A DNA stretch of 35,237 nt, taken from the NCBI GenBank assembly GCA_019429305.1, contig JAHYIR010000022.1:1-35237 (forward strand), written 5' to 3'. The stretch's first letter is position 1; every line of letters starts with the position of its first letter. Shown piece by piece: positions 1-8,992 of the stretch. Origin of the DNA: Candidatus Cloacimonadota bacterium (GTDB lineage: Bacteria > Cloacimonadota > Cloacimonadia > Cloacimonadales > JAJBBL01). The notes beneath the pieces were generated by a model that saw only the letters and a program-made list of their open reading frames with translations, was not told the DNA's origin and made no database searches. A program made the position numbers and the translations under genes.

Positions 1-2374
1 AGGAAGCAGAACCGATTGACTTGGGCCAGCCATCTATGTCGGTTCCCGTTACTGTTGATATAGCATGCAGTGAACCACCACTCGTATTGAAGATGATCTC
101 TTTATGCCCATCTCCATTCAGATCTGCTGATGCCGGGGACGATAAAACAGCTGCACTAATAGTTACAGGAAAACCGGGAAAATCTGTGCCGTCATGATTG
201 AGTATGATCAAGCGGGGATTGCTAAACGTCAAGGCAACGATCTCCAGGTTGCCGTTATTATTGACATCAACCAACATTGGATTAGAACGTAGCTGACCAC
301 CAGCATTATATTGAAAGAGAATATCACCGCTCGGGTTTACACAGTTGATCAGTCCTGTCTGACTGTTGGCAATGATCTCTGTAGTGCCGTTGTTATTCAG
401 ATCGGCAGCGGCAACTGCTGCACTGATGTTAGAACCTAAATTAACCGGAAAGCCCGGTAAAGGTGTCTTGTTATGTTTTAAAGCCCATAAGTCACCTTGC
501 GAATCACCAAAGATGATCTCTCTTCTTACATCACCATCCAGATCGAGCAGCAGAGCCGAAGAGTTGGAGGTTCCGGATAGAGCAAATGGCCAATTGGCTT
601 GCTGCAGAGAAAGTTTAACTTCATAATCAAAAGATGCTTCATAAGGGAATGGATTGCTCTGATTAGCAGTGATCGTAAGTATGAAAGGTATTGTTAAATT
701 TGATAAAGTTGCCTCTGTTGTGAAACGGAAGGGATTGGTAGTATTCAGAACGACAGAGCCACCGTCTATATTTGGAAAACTTACCGTATCGATCAAGATC
801 TCGACACCGGGTGCTTCAGTAGAAAGAGTAGCAGTTACACTTGTAGCTGTTAGCCAATATAGGTCATTGTATAGAGCAAAAATAAGGTTTATTTCTTCTC
901 CCGGATTGGGAACACCATCACCGTCACCACTATATTCAAGTAAAGTATGTTGATAGATAGAAAGGTGTGGGATCTTATCATACATGGTAGCTCGGTAAGC
1001 ATTTACCCTACCAGCTCCCAATAAGCCTGCATAATCAGGATTAAGATCATCTATATAATCAGAGGTAAACATAATTCTATCTCTAAGATCTAACGGCAGA
1101 ATCTCAGGATGAAGTGATTTAACTAAGGCAGCAACTCCAGCTACAATAGGAGATGACATTGATGTCCCACTTGTTGAGTAGTAGGTATTGTTTCCCCAAG
1201 TAGAACGAATATTGACTCCTGGTGCGGATATATCGATTGGTACACCATAGTCAGAAAAATTTACCTTGATATCATTTGGATCGGTAGCTGCAACACAAAA
1301 AGCGTTCACGGCATCGGCCGGATAATCTTGATACGATGCATTATGTTCCATATTACTATTGCCTGCGGCTGCAACAACCAGCGAACCTAAATTAGTAGCA
1401 TAATTCACTACAGAGTTGGCATAGGTTCCACTCCCGGGACCACCCCAACTACAATTGATAATATGAGCACCGGATTGTGCTGCATACTGTACTTGCTGAT
1501 AAGCATACTGAACTCCGCCACTTGGTGCATTTGAAGGTGCTCCCTTACATGACATTAATGAGACATTCATGGCAGTACCTGTTACACCAATGTTGTTATT
1601 ACCTACTGCTCCAGCACAACCGGCAACATGGGTCCCATGTTCATTGCCTGGAAAATTCTGATAGGGGTTATTGTTGTTCTCAACAAAATCCCAACCAATA
1701 ACATCATCAATAAAACCATTACCATCATTATCGATCCCGTCTCCACCATAGATCATACCGTTTACCCAGTCAATGGTTATCCCGGGTAGTTCTGCCTCAT
1801 TGATCCAGATATTATCTGCCAGATCGGGATGATTCCACTTAACTCCTGTATCTGTTATGGCAACAATAACCTCACTGCTTCCTTGTACATAGTTCCATGT
1901 TTGAGGCATACTAATTCTGGGATGATGCCATTGCAGATTATATTCAGGATCGTTAGGTATAAATCTTGTCCTATTGATAGTTTCGTATTCTGCAAACAAG
2001 ATATCTTTCTCATTTACTAAAGCAATCTGAGCACTCTCTATGTTATCATTGGATTCTAAAACTATTCGGTATATGTTTTGGATATGGATCCCATTATCAT
2101 GCCAATCAAGATGGGTGACTGAATGATGCATCTGCACTAGATCAACCACGCGATACTCTTCAGCTATGCGGTTGAAACTCTGCATGTGGGTAACGACAAT
2201 ACCATCATTACGAGTAAATTCGATCTCCCCATATCTATTCCCTATTGCATCCCTCGAAAAGGCAACAATAATAGATCGTGGATAAAAATATTCTTCAATA
2301 AAAGGCAAACCTTCTGCTGAAAGGAGTCCGATCATCAAAGTAAAAATAGTTATCTTTATTAGTATTTTTAACAT
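1..2374 (-). CDS. Secreted subtilisin-family (S8) serine protease with FG-GAP repeats, partial
   Basis: The frame is open from an ATG at 2374 down to the left window edge (791 codons seen), so the C-terminus is missing. A signal peptide starts MLKILIKITIFTLMIGLLSA. The S8 triad is intact and in frame: Asp175 in ITDTGVKWNHPDL, His246 in EHGTHVAGC and Ser405 in TSGTSMSSP, with the oxyanion-type AAAGNS between them. A beta-rich region follows (about residues 470-600), then at least four calcium-binding FG-GAP/VCBS-type units: DLDGDVRREIIFGD (nt about 508-544), DLNNNGTTEII (365-403), DVNNNGNLEIV (228-268) and DLNGDGHKEII (83-123), about 140 nt apart. The product is presumably exported and degrades protein outside the cell. 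A purine-rich AAGGGG lies about 9 nt before the ATG. A C-terminal sorting domain like that of the next gene is likely beyond the edge, but this is not seen. Confidence 0.93.
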   Translation of the reverse strand, partial: MLKILIKITIFTLMIGLLSAEGLPFIEEYFYPRSIIVAFSRDAIGNRYGEIEFTRNDGIVVTHMQSFNRIAEEYRVVDLVQMHHSVTHLDWHDNGIHIQNIYRIVLESNDNIESAQIALVNEKDILFAEYETINRTRFIPNDPEYNLQWHHPRISMPQTWNYVQGSSEVIVAITDTGVKWNHPDLADNIWINEAELPGITIDWVNGMIYGGDGIDNDGNGFIDDVIGWDFVENNNNPYQNFPGNEHGTHVAGCAGAVGNNNIGVTGTAMNVSLMSCKGAPSNAPSGGVQYAYQQVQYAAQSGAHIINCSWGGPGSGTYANSVVNYATNLGSLVVAAAGNSNMEHNASYQDYPADAVNAFCVAATDPNDIKVNFSDYGVPIDISAPGVNIRSTWGNNTYYSTSGTSMSSPIVAGVAALVKSLHPEILPLDLRDRIMFTSDYIDDLNPDYAGLLGAGRVNAYRATMYDKIPHLSIYQHTLLEYSGDGDGVPNPGEEINLIFALYNDLYWLTATSVTATLSTEAPGVEILIDTVSFPNIDGGSVVLNTTNPFRFTTEATLSNLTIPFILTITANQSNPFPYEASFDYEVKLSLQQANWPFALSGTSNSSALLLDLDGDVRREIIFGDSQGDLWALKHNKTPLPGFPVNLGSNISAAVAAADLNNNGTTEIIANSQTGLINCVNPSGDILFQYNAGGQLRSNPMLVDVNNNGNLEIVALTFSNPRLIILNHDGTDFPGFPVTISAAVLSSPASADLNGDGHKEIIFNTSGGSLHAISTVTGTDIDGWPKSIGSAS

Positions 2375-2400
2375 GTTGTTAATTCCCCTTAAAATTATAA

Positions 2401-2433
2401 CCAGCACCTACTTAGAAAACAAGTAGGTGCTGG
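2401..2433 (-). terminator. 13-bp perfect hairpin between the two secreted-protein genes
   Basis: CCAGCACCTACTT (2401-2413) and AAGTAGGTGCTGG (2421-2433) form a perfect 13-bp stem with a 7-nt loop. Read on the minus strand, it follows the stop codon of the 960-residue gene and is followed by TTATAATTTT. It fits an intrinsic terminator for that gene, although the T-tract is interrupted. It also sits about 27 nt before the protease start, so it could lie in that gene's leader. Confidence 0.65.
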
Positions 2434-2448
2434 CATTGATTAACACTA

Positions 2449-5331
2449 TTATTTCAAAAGCATCATTCTTCTGTTGATGATCTGTCCATCACTCTCCAGA
2501 CTATAGAAATAAAGACCACTGGAGACATTAATGCCTCTGTTGTCAGTTCCATTCCAGACTGTCTGATGGGTACCAGCATTTAAATAGTCATCTACAAGAA
2601 CCTTTACTAACTGACCTTTAACATTATAAACACTCAATTTTACATGAGATGCATGCGGAAGGTTCATTTTGATGATAGTCTCAGGATTGAATGGATTTGG
2701 ATAGTTGGTTACAGTAAGTACGTCATTACTCGGGATCAATATCTCATCAACATCGGAATATCCTGCTAGTATTGCTCTGATCATGAAGTTTCCGTTCTGG
2801 AATTGTGACCACGGATTCGTAGTGATCTTTATATAGCTATTTCCAACACTATCCTCATCAACACCAATAGCTGAAGAATTAGCAGATTCTAGAATACCGA
2901 CAAAGAAATATCCATCTTCTAAATAAATAGGTGTTCCTTCCGGTATCGGGATAATATTCCAACCTAACTGTATCTGATTAGCTGGGAAAACAAACTGTGC
3001 AATAGCAAATTCACCGGGGAAGCCATCTTCATCTTCCCACACTTTTATAACCATAGGCGCAGTTCTAACAGTTTCAACATATATCTTTAAGTGAGTTAGT
3101 TGTACTTCATTGATTATATTCGGCATAAACTTAACTGCTAAATGGCTATTATTGCCTACATTATATCCTGATTCAGCTGTACCGTCATCATAAGCTAATT
3201 CCTCTGATGTTGCCGGAATGACAAATGCTGATGCTACGTTTGAGTACCCAGATTCACTTGTACCATAAAGAGCTGTAACAACATAGTAGTTAACTGCTCC
3301 CTCTTCAGGATTTTGATGTACAAAGTTTGTCTCAGTTGCATCTGTTGTTCCAATACTTGTGTATCCTGCTCCAGAGGAAAGAGAGTGATAAACATTGTAA
3401 CCGGTAATCTCTTCTCTTTGCAGATGCTTAACTACAGGTTCGCCAGTTCTTATGTCCAGGATCTCGACTAATGCCTGAATATTCCAATTAGCATCTATAG
3501 CACCACCAGAAGCAGTGTATAAGCTTTGCCATCCACCAGCTCCCATTCTAATCATATCACCTTTGCCAGGAACATGAGGACCTGAGTCGCAGCCAGCAGG
3601 AAACTCTCCTGCTACATGCTCTACATTATACCCCACCCAATAATCTTGTCCAAACTCAAGATAAACAGGTTCAGTAAGAGTTAATTCATTCCATTGATTG
3701 AAAGTGAGTCCTGTCAAAGCTTGATTATAAACTACTTCATTACCACTTACCCCCTTCCAAATATATAATTCGTATGAAGTTGTAGCCACAGAAGATCTGG
3801 GAAATATTTTAACTGTAGTTATATAACCACCAACATATGGCTCCATATCCTGTCGGGAGAAGAAAGCAGCAACATCAAAAGTTCCATCTGCAGTCAAACC
3901 TATACCATCAAAATTAATACCATCATCCCAATGAATCCAACCTTCTGAACCGCCAGCTCCGGGAGGTGACCAAGATAAGTTAACCTCTTGCCCTTCAGCT
4001 TCGGCTGTTAGATTAATTGGAACAGGAAGATACTCTGAATGATAGATAGTATAGTTATCGATCATCAAACCTTCACCAACTGGGGTGTGGTCTATCGATC
4101 TCAAGAATATTCTGAACTGAACCGTCTGTCCGGCATACTCAGAAATATAACCGTCTAATGAATAGGCAGATATCATAGAAGTCCACATATCTGGTACGTC
4201 AATATAGACATAGTTTGGATCTCCAGGAATATTATACGGATTACTCATTGCATACCATGAGAAGCCGGCATCAGGAGATATTTCCCAACCCCAATAGTCA
4301 CAATTTGGGAAAAGATTTGTATCTCCATCTACAGCCCCTCTGACCATAAAGTCGACCCTAATATCGCCACTTGAAGGTAGAGTTATTGGTTCTGAAACCA
4401 GATAATTCATCATTAAGCCATCGTAAGATCCTTGATCATTTTGACATACTGCTGCATGCGGTGGTGATGGTGGTAAAGGAGTTGGAGTTCCGATATGCCA
4501 TAAATCTCCACCGACAGGAACGACACTGGAAGCTACCATACCGTGTGTTTGATTGTCATTAAAATCATGATCAAATGCTCCTAACGCTATATTGTCAACC
4601 ATGATACCGAACCAGGAAGGATTTTCTGTTGTGTCAGCGGCAGGATCTGATGCAAAAGCAAATCTTATTCTTACATTTTGTCCAACATAGCTGCTCAGAT
4701 CAAAAGAGGCATCAACCCAACCATCAGAACTGCCACCCCAACCGGGTACACCAACACCTTCTCCATGAGAAACACCGAAACTGTACATTGATGTACAATT
4801 ATAAGCCGGAGTACCATTGATAACTGTCCATGTATTCCCACCATCAGTAGAAATACGAATATTTGCTCCATCCCAACCGTCATATTGTTGATATGTTTCG
4901 GGGGGTTCCATATTATAATTCAACTTAAAAGTTAACGTGCTATTACCTGCTGTAACAGCAATCTCAGGGGTATCTAAAGCTAGATACTGCAGATTTCTAT
5001 ATCCACCGATCTCAGGATCACCCATCCACCAAGAATAACCTACTCCACCATAAGCATTCCAATCTGTTAAATGCCACATTGCAGCGGGTAGTGTTCCATC
5101 AACGGAATACCAACCATTCCAACCACTTTCAAAATCTTGCATATAGAATACTGTCTCTTCCCTTAAAACATTTTGCTCATTTCTTAATGATCCTCGTAAA
5201 TTTGCTGTTTGCCCTGTGAGACTAGCAACCTCAAATGCGTTTACTCCCGAATGAGGTGTCATAATTGAGTCAGCATAGACAACACCAAGAACGAAAACCA
5301 TCAGAATAGCCAAAATCAAGTGTTTTTTCAT
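2449..5331 (-). CDS. Secreted multidomain protein with FlgD-like C-terminal sorting domain
   Basis: 960 residues. The signal peptide is MKKHLILAILMVFVLGVVYA. Two MAM/choice-of-anchor-J-like beta-sandwich regions follow (about 60-252 and 265-432), both with aromatic/Asp-rich FESGWNGW or DNYTIY type motifs. A fibronectin-III-like domain begins at 436 (INLTAEAEGQEVNLSWSPP), is interrupted by an inserted domain (about 463-625) and resumes at 641 (ITGYNVYHS to SGYSNVASAF). A second domain resembling the insert spans about 708-855. Residues 872-960 form the FlgD/T9SS-like C-terminal module with NYPNPFNPET and the closing SSGLYFYSLESDG. No peptidase or hydrolase motif was recognised, so the function is probably adhesion or cell-surface binding (inference). 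GGAGGA lies 8 nt before the ATG and a sigma70-like promoter is seen upstream. The protein is typical of Cloacimonadota-like secretomes. Confidence 0.9.
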   Translation of the reverse strand: MKKHLILAILMVFVLGVVYADSIMTPHSGVNAFEVASLTGQTANLRGSLRNEQNVLREETVFYMQDFESGWNGWYSVDGTLPAAMWHLTDWNAYGGVGYSWWMGDPEIGGYRNLQYLALDTPEIAVTAGNSTLTFKLNYNMEPPETYQQYDGWDGANIRISTDGGNTWTVINGTPAYNCTSMYSFGVSHGEGVGVPGWGGSSDGWVDASFDLSSYVGQNVRIRFAFASDPAADTTENPSWFGIMVDNIALGAFDHDFNDNQTHGMVASSVVPVGGDLWHIGTPTPLPPSPPHAAVCQNDQGSYDGLMMNYLVSEPITLPSSGDIRVDFMVRGAVDGDTNLFPNCDYWGWEISPDAGFSWYAMSNPYNIPGDPNYVYIDVPDMWTSMISAYSLDGYISEYAGQTVQFRIFLRSIDHTPVGEGLMIDNYTIYHSEYLPVPINLTAEAEGQEVNLSWSPPGAGGSEGWIHWDDGINFDGIGLTADGTFDVAAFFSRQDMEPYVGGYITTVKIFPRSSVATTSYELYIWKGVSGNEVVYNQALTGLTFNQWNELTLTEPVYLEFGQDYWVGYNVEHVAGEFPAGCDSGPHVPGKGDMIRMGAGGWQSLYTASGGAIDANWNIQALVEILDIRTGEPVVKHLQREEITGYNVYHSLSSGAGYTSIGTTDATETNFVHQNPEEGAVNYYVVTALYGTSESGYSNVASAFVIPATSEELAYDDGTAESGYNVGNNSHLAVKFMPNIINEVQLTHLKIYVETVRTAPMVIKVWEDEDGFPGEFAIAQFVFPANQIQLGWNIIPIPEGTPIYLEDGYFFVGILESANSSAIGVDEDSVGNSYIKITTNPWSQFQNGNFMIRAILAGYSDVDEILIPSNDVLTVTNYPNPFNPETIIKMNLPHASHVKLSVYNVKGQLVKVLVDDYLNAGTHQTVWNGTDNRGINVSSGLYFYSLESDGQIINRRMMLLK

Positions 5332-5377
5332 TTCACTTATCCTCCATATTGTTTATAGTATGAACCATAGATAATTA

Positions 5378-5406
5378 TTTAAAATAGACAAAGGTTTTCT
5401 TGTCAA
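5378..5406 (-). promoter_or_regulatory. Putative sigma70-type promoter of the 960-residue secreted protein gene
   Basis: On the minus strand TTGACA (5406-5401) is separated by exactly 17 nt from TTTAAA (5383-5378). The expected start of transcription is near 5371, giving a 5' leader of about 40 nt with GGAGGA before the ATG at 5331. An inverted repeat AAAGGTTT/AAACCTTT (5390-5412) overlaps the -35 element and could be an operator. The -35 is perfect and the -10 is weak. Confidence 0.5.
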
Positions 5407-5549
5407 ACCTTTTTTTATCAAGGAAATGAGCCAACATCAGTACTCATAAAAACTTTCTTAAAATTACATATCTTTTCGTTAATAGATACTCAACATTTAA
5501 TCCCCTGAACTTATACGATTGATTTGGAATATAAAAATCAGAGACTTCA

Positions 5550-6809
5550 TTAAGTTTTAAGTTTCTTCTTTTCAGCAGCAGGGAAGAGTATGTTGTTAAG
5601 AATCAATCTGTACCCTGGAGAATTCTTATGTAATGATAGATTTGTTTCAGGGTCACCAATACGATGTGCATAATCTTCCGGGTCATGCCCTCCATAGAAA
5701 GTGAAAGTACCATTTCCTAAATTACCGTGGATATATTTTGCTTCATCTTCACCTGGTGATTCTCCTAAAATAATTACACTGCTCTTTATGTATTCCATAT
5801 GATAGGAAGTAGTCTGACCTAAAAAACCATTTACTGTATTAGTATGATTTTGGGTGAGCATAGTAGGTACAGGATCAAACTTGGCAGAGAAGTCAAAGAG
5901 GACAAAATAGTCCTGTTCAGGACCTCTCAATCTAGCATAATTACTGGCATCGACACTTGAGTGTTCATAAATATAAGGATTAGTTGTAAGCGTGAAATTC
6001 TCAAAGGCAAAAGTACGTGAAAAATCTAATTTGCTTTTGTAATTGGGATCAACTCCATCACCATCAAAGGAAGCTTCAACTATATCAATCCCATATGCAG
6101 CTAAGGCAATTTCAAGAGTTTCTGTTGCGGCACACATAGCAAACAGAAAACCACCATTCTTGGCATATTGTCTAATCTTATCAGCAACATCATGTTTCAA
6201 TTGCCAAACCTTTTGATATCCTAATCGTGCAGCCATGGCTTCATTGATTCTTACATCTTCCTGATACCATGCAGCAGTACGGTAACTACCATAAAACTTG
6301 CCGTATTGACCAGTAAAATCTTCATGGTGAAGATGTAACCAATCATAGTCGTCAAGCATACCTAGTAAGACCTCTTCGTCCCATAGAGTATCATAGTCAA
6401 TTTCGGCATAAGTCAATGCCAAAGTAACTGCATCGTCCCAAGGGAGAGAATTTGGCGGAGTATAGATAGCTATTTGGGGTTCTTTTTCTAAAACCACTAT
6501 GTCCATATTTGCTTCGTTGATAATAGAATAGATATTTGTAACTTCTGATGAAGAGACTCTTTCAAATCTAACTCCTCGTATATTACAAATGCCTTCAATT
6601 TCTCTCGAGTCAGGAATCAGAAAAGAACCACCTCGATAGTTTAATAACCATTGGACATTTATATCCTTTGTTAACGCATAAAAAGCTATTCCATATGCCT
6701 TTAGATGATCTGTTTGAGCTCCGTCCATTGGGATTAGTAACTCAGAAAATAAAGGATTAACTGCTAGAAAAACGATTACTATCAGTATGATTACCTTGAA
6801 TAAAATCAT
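5550..6809 (-). CDS. Exported conserved protein of the family labelled 'asparagine synthetase B' in Bacteroidetes
   Basis: 419 residues with an N-terminal signal/anchor segment (VIILIVIVFLAVNPLFS). Recognisable family stretches are LLIPMDGAQTDHLKAYGIAFY, VQWLLNYRGGSFLIPD, IAIYTPPNSLPWDDAVTLAL, WLHLHHEDFTGQYGKFY, GGFLFAMCAATETL and YGGHDPEDYAHRIGDP. I recall near-identical blocks in Bacteroidetes proteins annotated as asparagine synthetase B. This one has neither an N-terminal Cys glutaminase nor the SGGxDS ATP-pyrophosphatase motif of real asparagine synthetases, so that name looks unsupported. The GGFLFAMCAA segment resembles the nucleophile turn of class-I amidotransferase-like or ThuA-like folds (a suggestion only). 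It is the third gene of a lepB-hemW operon, 13 nt after hemW, with AGAGGT as ribosome binding site. Confidence 0.8.
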   Translation of the reverse strand: MILFKVIILIVIVFLAVNPLFSELLIPMDGAQTDHLKAYGIAFYALTKDINVQWLLNYRGGSFLIPDSREIEGICNIRGVRFERVSSSEVTNIYSIINEANMDIVVLEKEPQIAIYTPPNSLPWDDAVTLALTYAEIDYDTLWDEEVLLGMLDDYDWLHLHHEDFTGQYGKFYGSYRTAAWYQEDVRINEAMAARLGYQKVWQLKHDVADKIRQYAKNGGFLFAMCAATETLEIALAAYGIDIVEASFDGDGVDPNYKSKLDFSRTFAFENFTLTTNPYIYEHSSVDASNYARLRGPEQDYFVLFDFSAKFDPVPTMLTQNHTNTVNGFLGQTTSYHMEYIKSSVIILGESPGEDEAKYIHGNLGNGTFTFYGGHDPEDYAHRIGDPETNLSLHKNSPGYRLILNNILFPAAEKKKLKT

Positions 6810-6822
6810 TTGTAACCTCTTA

Positions 6823-7920
6823 TCAGTCTATTAAATCGATAATTATCTCATTGGAAACAAAAAAACCTTCTGTTGTTAACTTTAAATAGCCATTATTAAT
6901 TTTAAGAAATTTTTTGTGTTTGTCTATACCTTTGTGATATCGAGTTAAGAAATCTTCCCTAAAAGATCTCTTATAGCTCTCTAAATCAAGACCTTTAGTC
7001 ATCCTTAAACCCTGGATAACAAAGTCTTTCTTCTTAATTGCTTCGTCCTGCTTCTCTTTATTAGGAAAAATTGTTTTAGATAGCACTTCTGAATAATAAG
7101 ATTTTAGATCAGATGAATTGTGATAACGGTAATTATCTACGTAACTATGGGCACTACACCCAAAGCCGATGTATTCTCCATTCTTCCAGTAATTTAGATT
7201 ATGCTGTGACATAAAATCCTGCTTCGAAAAATTGGATATCTCATAATGCTTATAACCTGCTTTTACCAATGTTTCTACTATACAACGATAGAACTTTGCT
7301 GTAATTTCATCGTTGGGCAATTTAGTCCCATTTCTGGCTAATGGTGCATCATCTTCGAGACTTAGACAATACATTGAGACATGTTCGGGTTTCAGTTCTA
7401 TAACCTTAACCAGATTAAATCGAAGGTCTTTATATTCTTGATTGGGTAAACCATATATTAGATCACAAGATATATTATTAAAACCACTGTCCCGGGCTAA
7501 CGAGAATGATTGATAATTATCTTGTCTGTTATGCAACCTGCCTAATAATTTTAACTCTTTATCGATAAAAGACTGCATCCCAAAACTTATTCTGTTAATA
7601 CCACATTTTCTATATGCTGTTAACTTTGCGAAATTTACTGTTGCAGGATTGACTTCTATAGTAAACTCATGCAAACAAGATAAATCAAACAACTCAATAA
7701 CATTCTGAATATCTTCTATATCCATTAAGCTCGGAGTTCCACCCCCTAAGTATATTGTCCGGGGTTTGATCTTAACTATTTGATGATATTTTTTGATTTC
7801 TTGTTTTATAAATTTGAGATACTCTTTGCTTATTTCTCTATTATACTCTACCGAATAGAAGCTGCAGTATCCACATTTACGAAGACAAAAGGGGTAATGC
7901 AGATATACTGAATTAATCAT
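6823..7920 (-). CDS. hemW: HemW-like radical SAM protein (heme chaperone family)
   Basis: 365 residues. The radical SAM cysteine motif is CLRKCGYCSF (C-x3-C-x2-C-x-F near residues 12-20). HemN oxidases have a further Cys, C-x3-C-x2-C-x-C, and its absence favours HemW. Other family marks are IYLGGGTPS, the EVNP block, RISFGMQSF, DLIYGLPNQ and the later NYWKNGEYIGFGCSAHSY. It probably binds a 4Fe-4S cluster and SAM and has a role in heme handling rather than coproporphyrinogen oxidation (family knowledge). Its ATG overlaps the lepB stop as ATGA, which suggests translational coupling. The length is normal for the family. Confidence 0.9.
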   Translation of the reverse strand: MINSVYLHYPFCLRKCGYCSFYSVEYNREISKEYLKFIKQEIKKYHQIVKIKPRTIYLGGGTPSLMDIEDIQNVIELFDLSCLHEFTIEVNPATVNFAKLTAYRKCGINRISFGMQSFIDKELKLLGRLHNRQDNYQSFSLARDSGFNNISCDLIYGLPNQEYKDLRFNLVKVIELKPEHVSMYCLSLEDDAPLARNGTKLPNDEITAKFYRCIVETLVKAGYKHYEISNFSKQDFMSQHNLNYWKNGEYIGFGCSAHSYVDNYRYHNSSDLKSYYSEVLSKTIFPNKEKQDEAIKKKDFVIQGLRMTKGLDLESYKRSFREDFLTRYHKGIDKHKKFLKINNGYLKLTTEGFFVSNEIIIDLID

Positions 7921-8576
7921 CTAATACTGGTAAAGATTCTCTCCCAACGGATACCATCTCTGCCTACGGACCAAAAGATGAATAACGGAGTTCCTGTGAT
8001 ATCCTTTCGGTCTAAATAACCCCAATGACGACTATCGGCACTATAATCTCGATTATCACCCAAGACAAAATACCTTCCCTCTGGGACTTCTACAGGACCA
8101 TAAGTTGGCCTCAGATATGCTCTTGGAGCTGTAAATTGTTCATAACCACCATAATGAGGCTCCCCGTTAATATAGACAGTTTTATCAACAATATGAATCG
8201 TGTCTCCCGGCAAACCAATAACTCTTTTAACTACATTTTTTTTCTCATAGTAGGTAAAAAATGTTTTATCTTTACTCCAATATATTGGTGGAATCAGACG
8301 AACATATCTATCTCGTGGTTCAGGTTCCTCGGGATCAGCTGGATAACGAAAAGTTACAATATCTTCTCTTTGTGGCTCAGTAAAATAATATTTCAATTTG
8401 TTGGCTACAAGATAATCTCCAATTAACAGCGTGGATTCCATCGATGCTGTTGGTATCTTAAAATTCTGGAAGGTGTAGTTGCGAATGATCATCGCTACAA
8501 CAAAGGCAAAGAGAATAGCTTCTAACCAATCCTGAACCCAATGCTTCTTACGAACTACTTTTTTCTTTTTTTTCAT
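7917..8576 (-). CDS. lepB: Signal peptidase I
   Basis: Membrane-bound serine/lysine protease that cleaves signal peptides of exported proteins. I place the start at the internal ATG at 8576 (MKKKKKVVRKKHW): AAGGAA lies 7 nt before it, whereas the upstream ATG at 8621 has no ribosome binding site. This gives 219 residues. One transmembrane helix (AILFAFVVAMIIRNY) is followed by IPTASMESTLLIGD with the catalytic Ser (residue 45), then the NVVKRVIGLPGD block with the general-base Lys, and the GDNRDYSADSRHWG box. It heads an operon with hemW (ATGA overlap) and an exported protein. A signal peptidase suits a genome with many large secreted proteins, as seen here. Confidence 0.95.
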   Translation of the reverse strand: MKKKKKVVRKKHWVQDWLEAILFAFVVAMIIRNYTFQNFKIPTASMESTLLIGDYLVANKLKYYFTEPQREDIVTFRYPADPEEPEPRDRYVRLIPPIYWSKDKTFFTYYEKKNVVKRVIGLPGDTIHIVDKTVYINGEPHYGGYEQFTAPRAYLRPTYGPVEVPEGRYFVLGDNRDYSADSRHWGYLDRKDITGTPLFIFWSVGRDGIRWERIFTSIR

Positions 8577-8992
8577 AATTCTATTCCTTAATTCTGTCAA
8601 CTCACTAACTATGATTCTCATGTCAAGAAAATTGAATGCTTCTCTCCTACTGACCCAGGTTTTATATCAATGGTTTATAAAACTTTCTTCGAGAACTTCA
8701 AGCAAACTATAAGGAAAAGACATTAAAGAGTTAGTCCTGTTGTTAGTAATAAATCAAGCAAACCTCACAAATTGAAACCAAACTATCAAACTTATTGAAC
8801 ATGATCGCTGATCAGGATTGTTGTGTCTTCATTTTCAGCACTGTAATTTGATTTTTCATTAGCTCACATTCTTCATAAAAATACTCTCAGGGAAAAATAT
8901 ATTGCCTGTTTTCTTAAGCTTTTTATATTTGTCATTTGCTTCACAGCTATAGCACATGTTACGAATAAACGGAGGTCAACTAAGGAATTAGT
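8577..8992. other. Intergenic region between divergent lepB operon and hybrid kinase
   Basis: About 415 nt of AT-rich sequence without a convincing reading frame. It must hold promoters for both sides, but I cannot name a good -35/-10 pair. The only small symmetry noted is TGATC-GCT-GATCA near 8800-8815. Just before the kinase start are GGAGG (8971-8975) and, closer, AAGGAAT. Confidence 0.5.

Noticed and set aside
366-953. Plus-strand open frames opposite the protease gene
   Set aside because: They are antisense to FG-GAP and linker coding sequence, with no ribosome binding sites or recognisable protein features.
5390-5419. AAAGGTTT/AAACCTTT hairpin followed by seven T as a plus-strand terminator
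   Set aside because: No plus-strand gene ends nearby and the stem has only two G-C pairs; it more likely relates to the minus-strand promoter it overlaps.
8577-8621. Fifteen-residue longer lepB start at 8621
   Set aside because: No Shine-Dalgarno is present there, whereas AAGGAA fits the ATG at 8576.
8798-8816. TGATC-GCT-GATCA palindrome upstream of the hybrid kinase
   Set aside because: Five-base arms are too short to stand out from chance in this composition.
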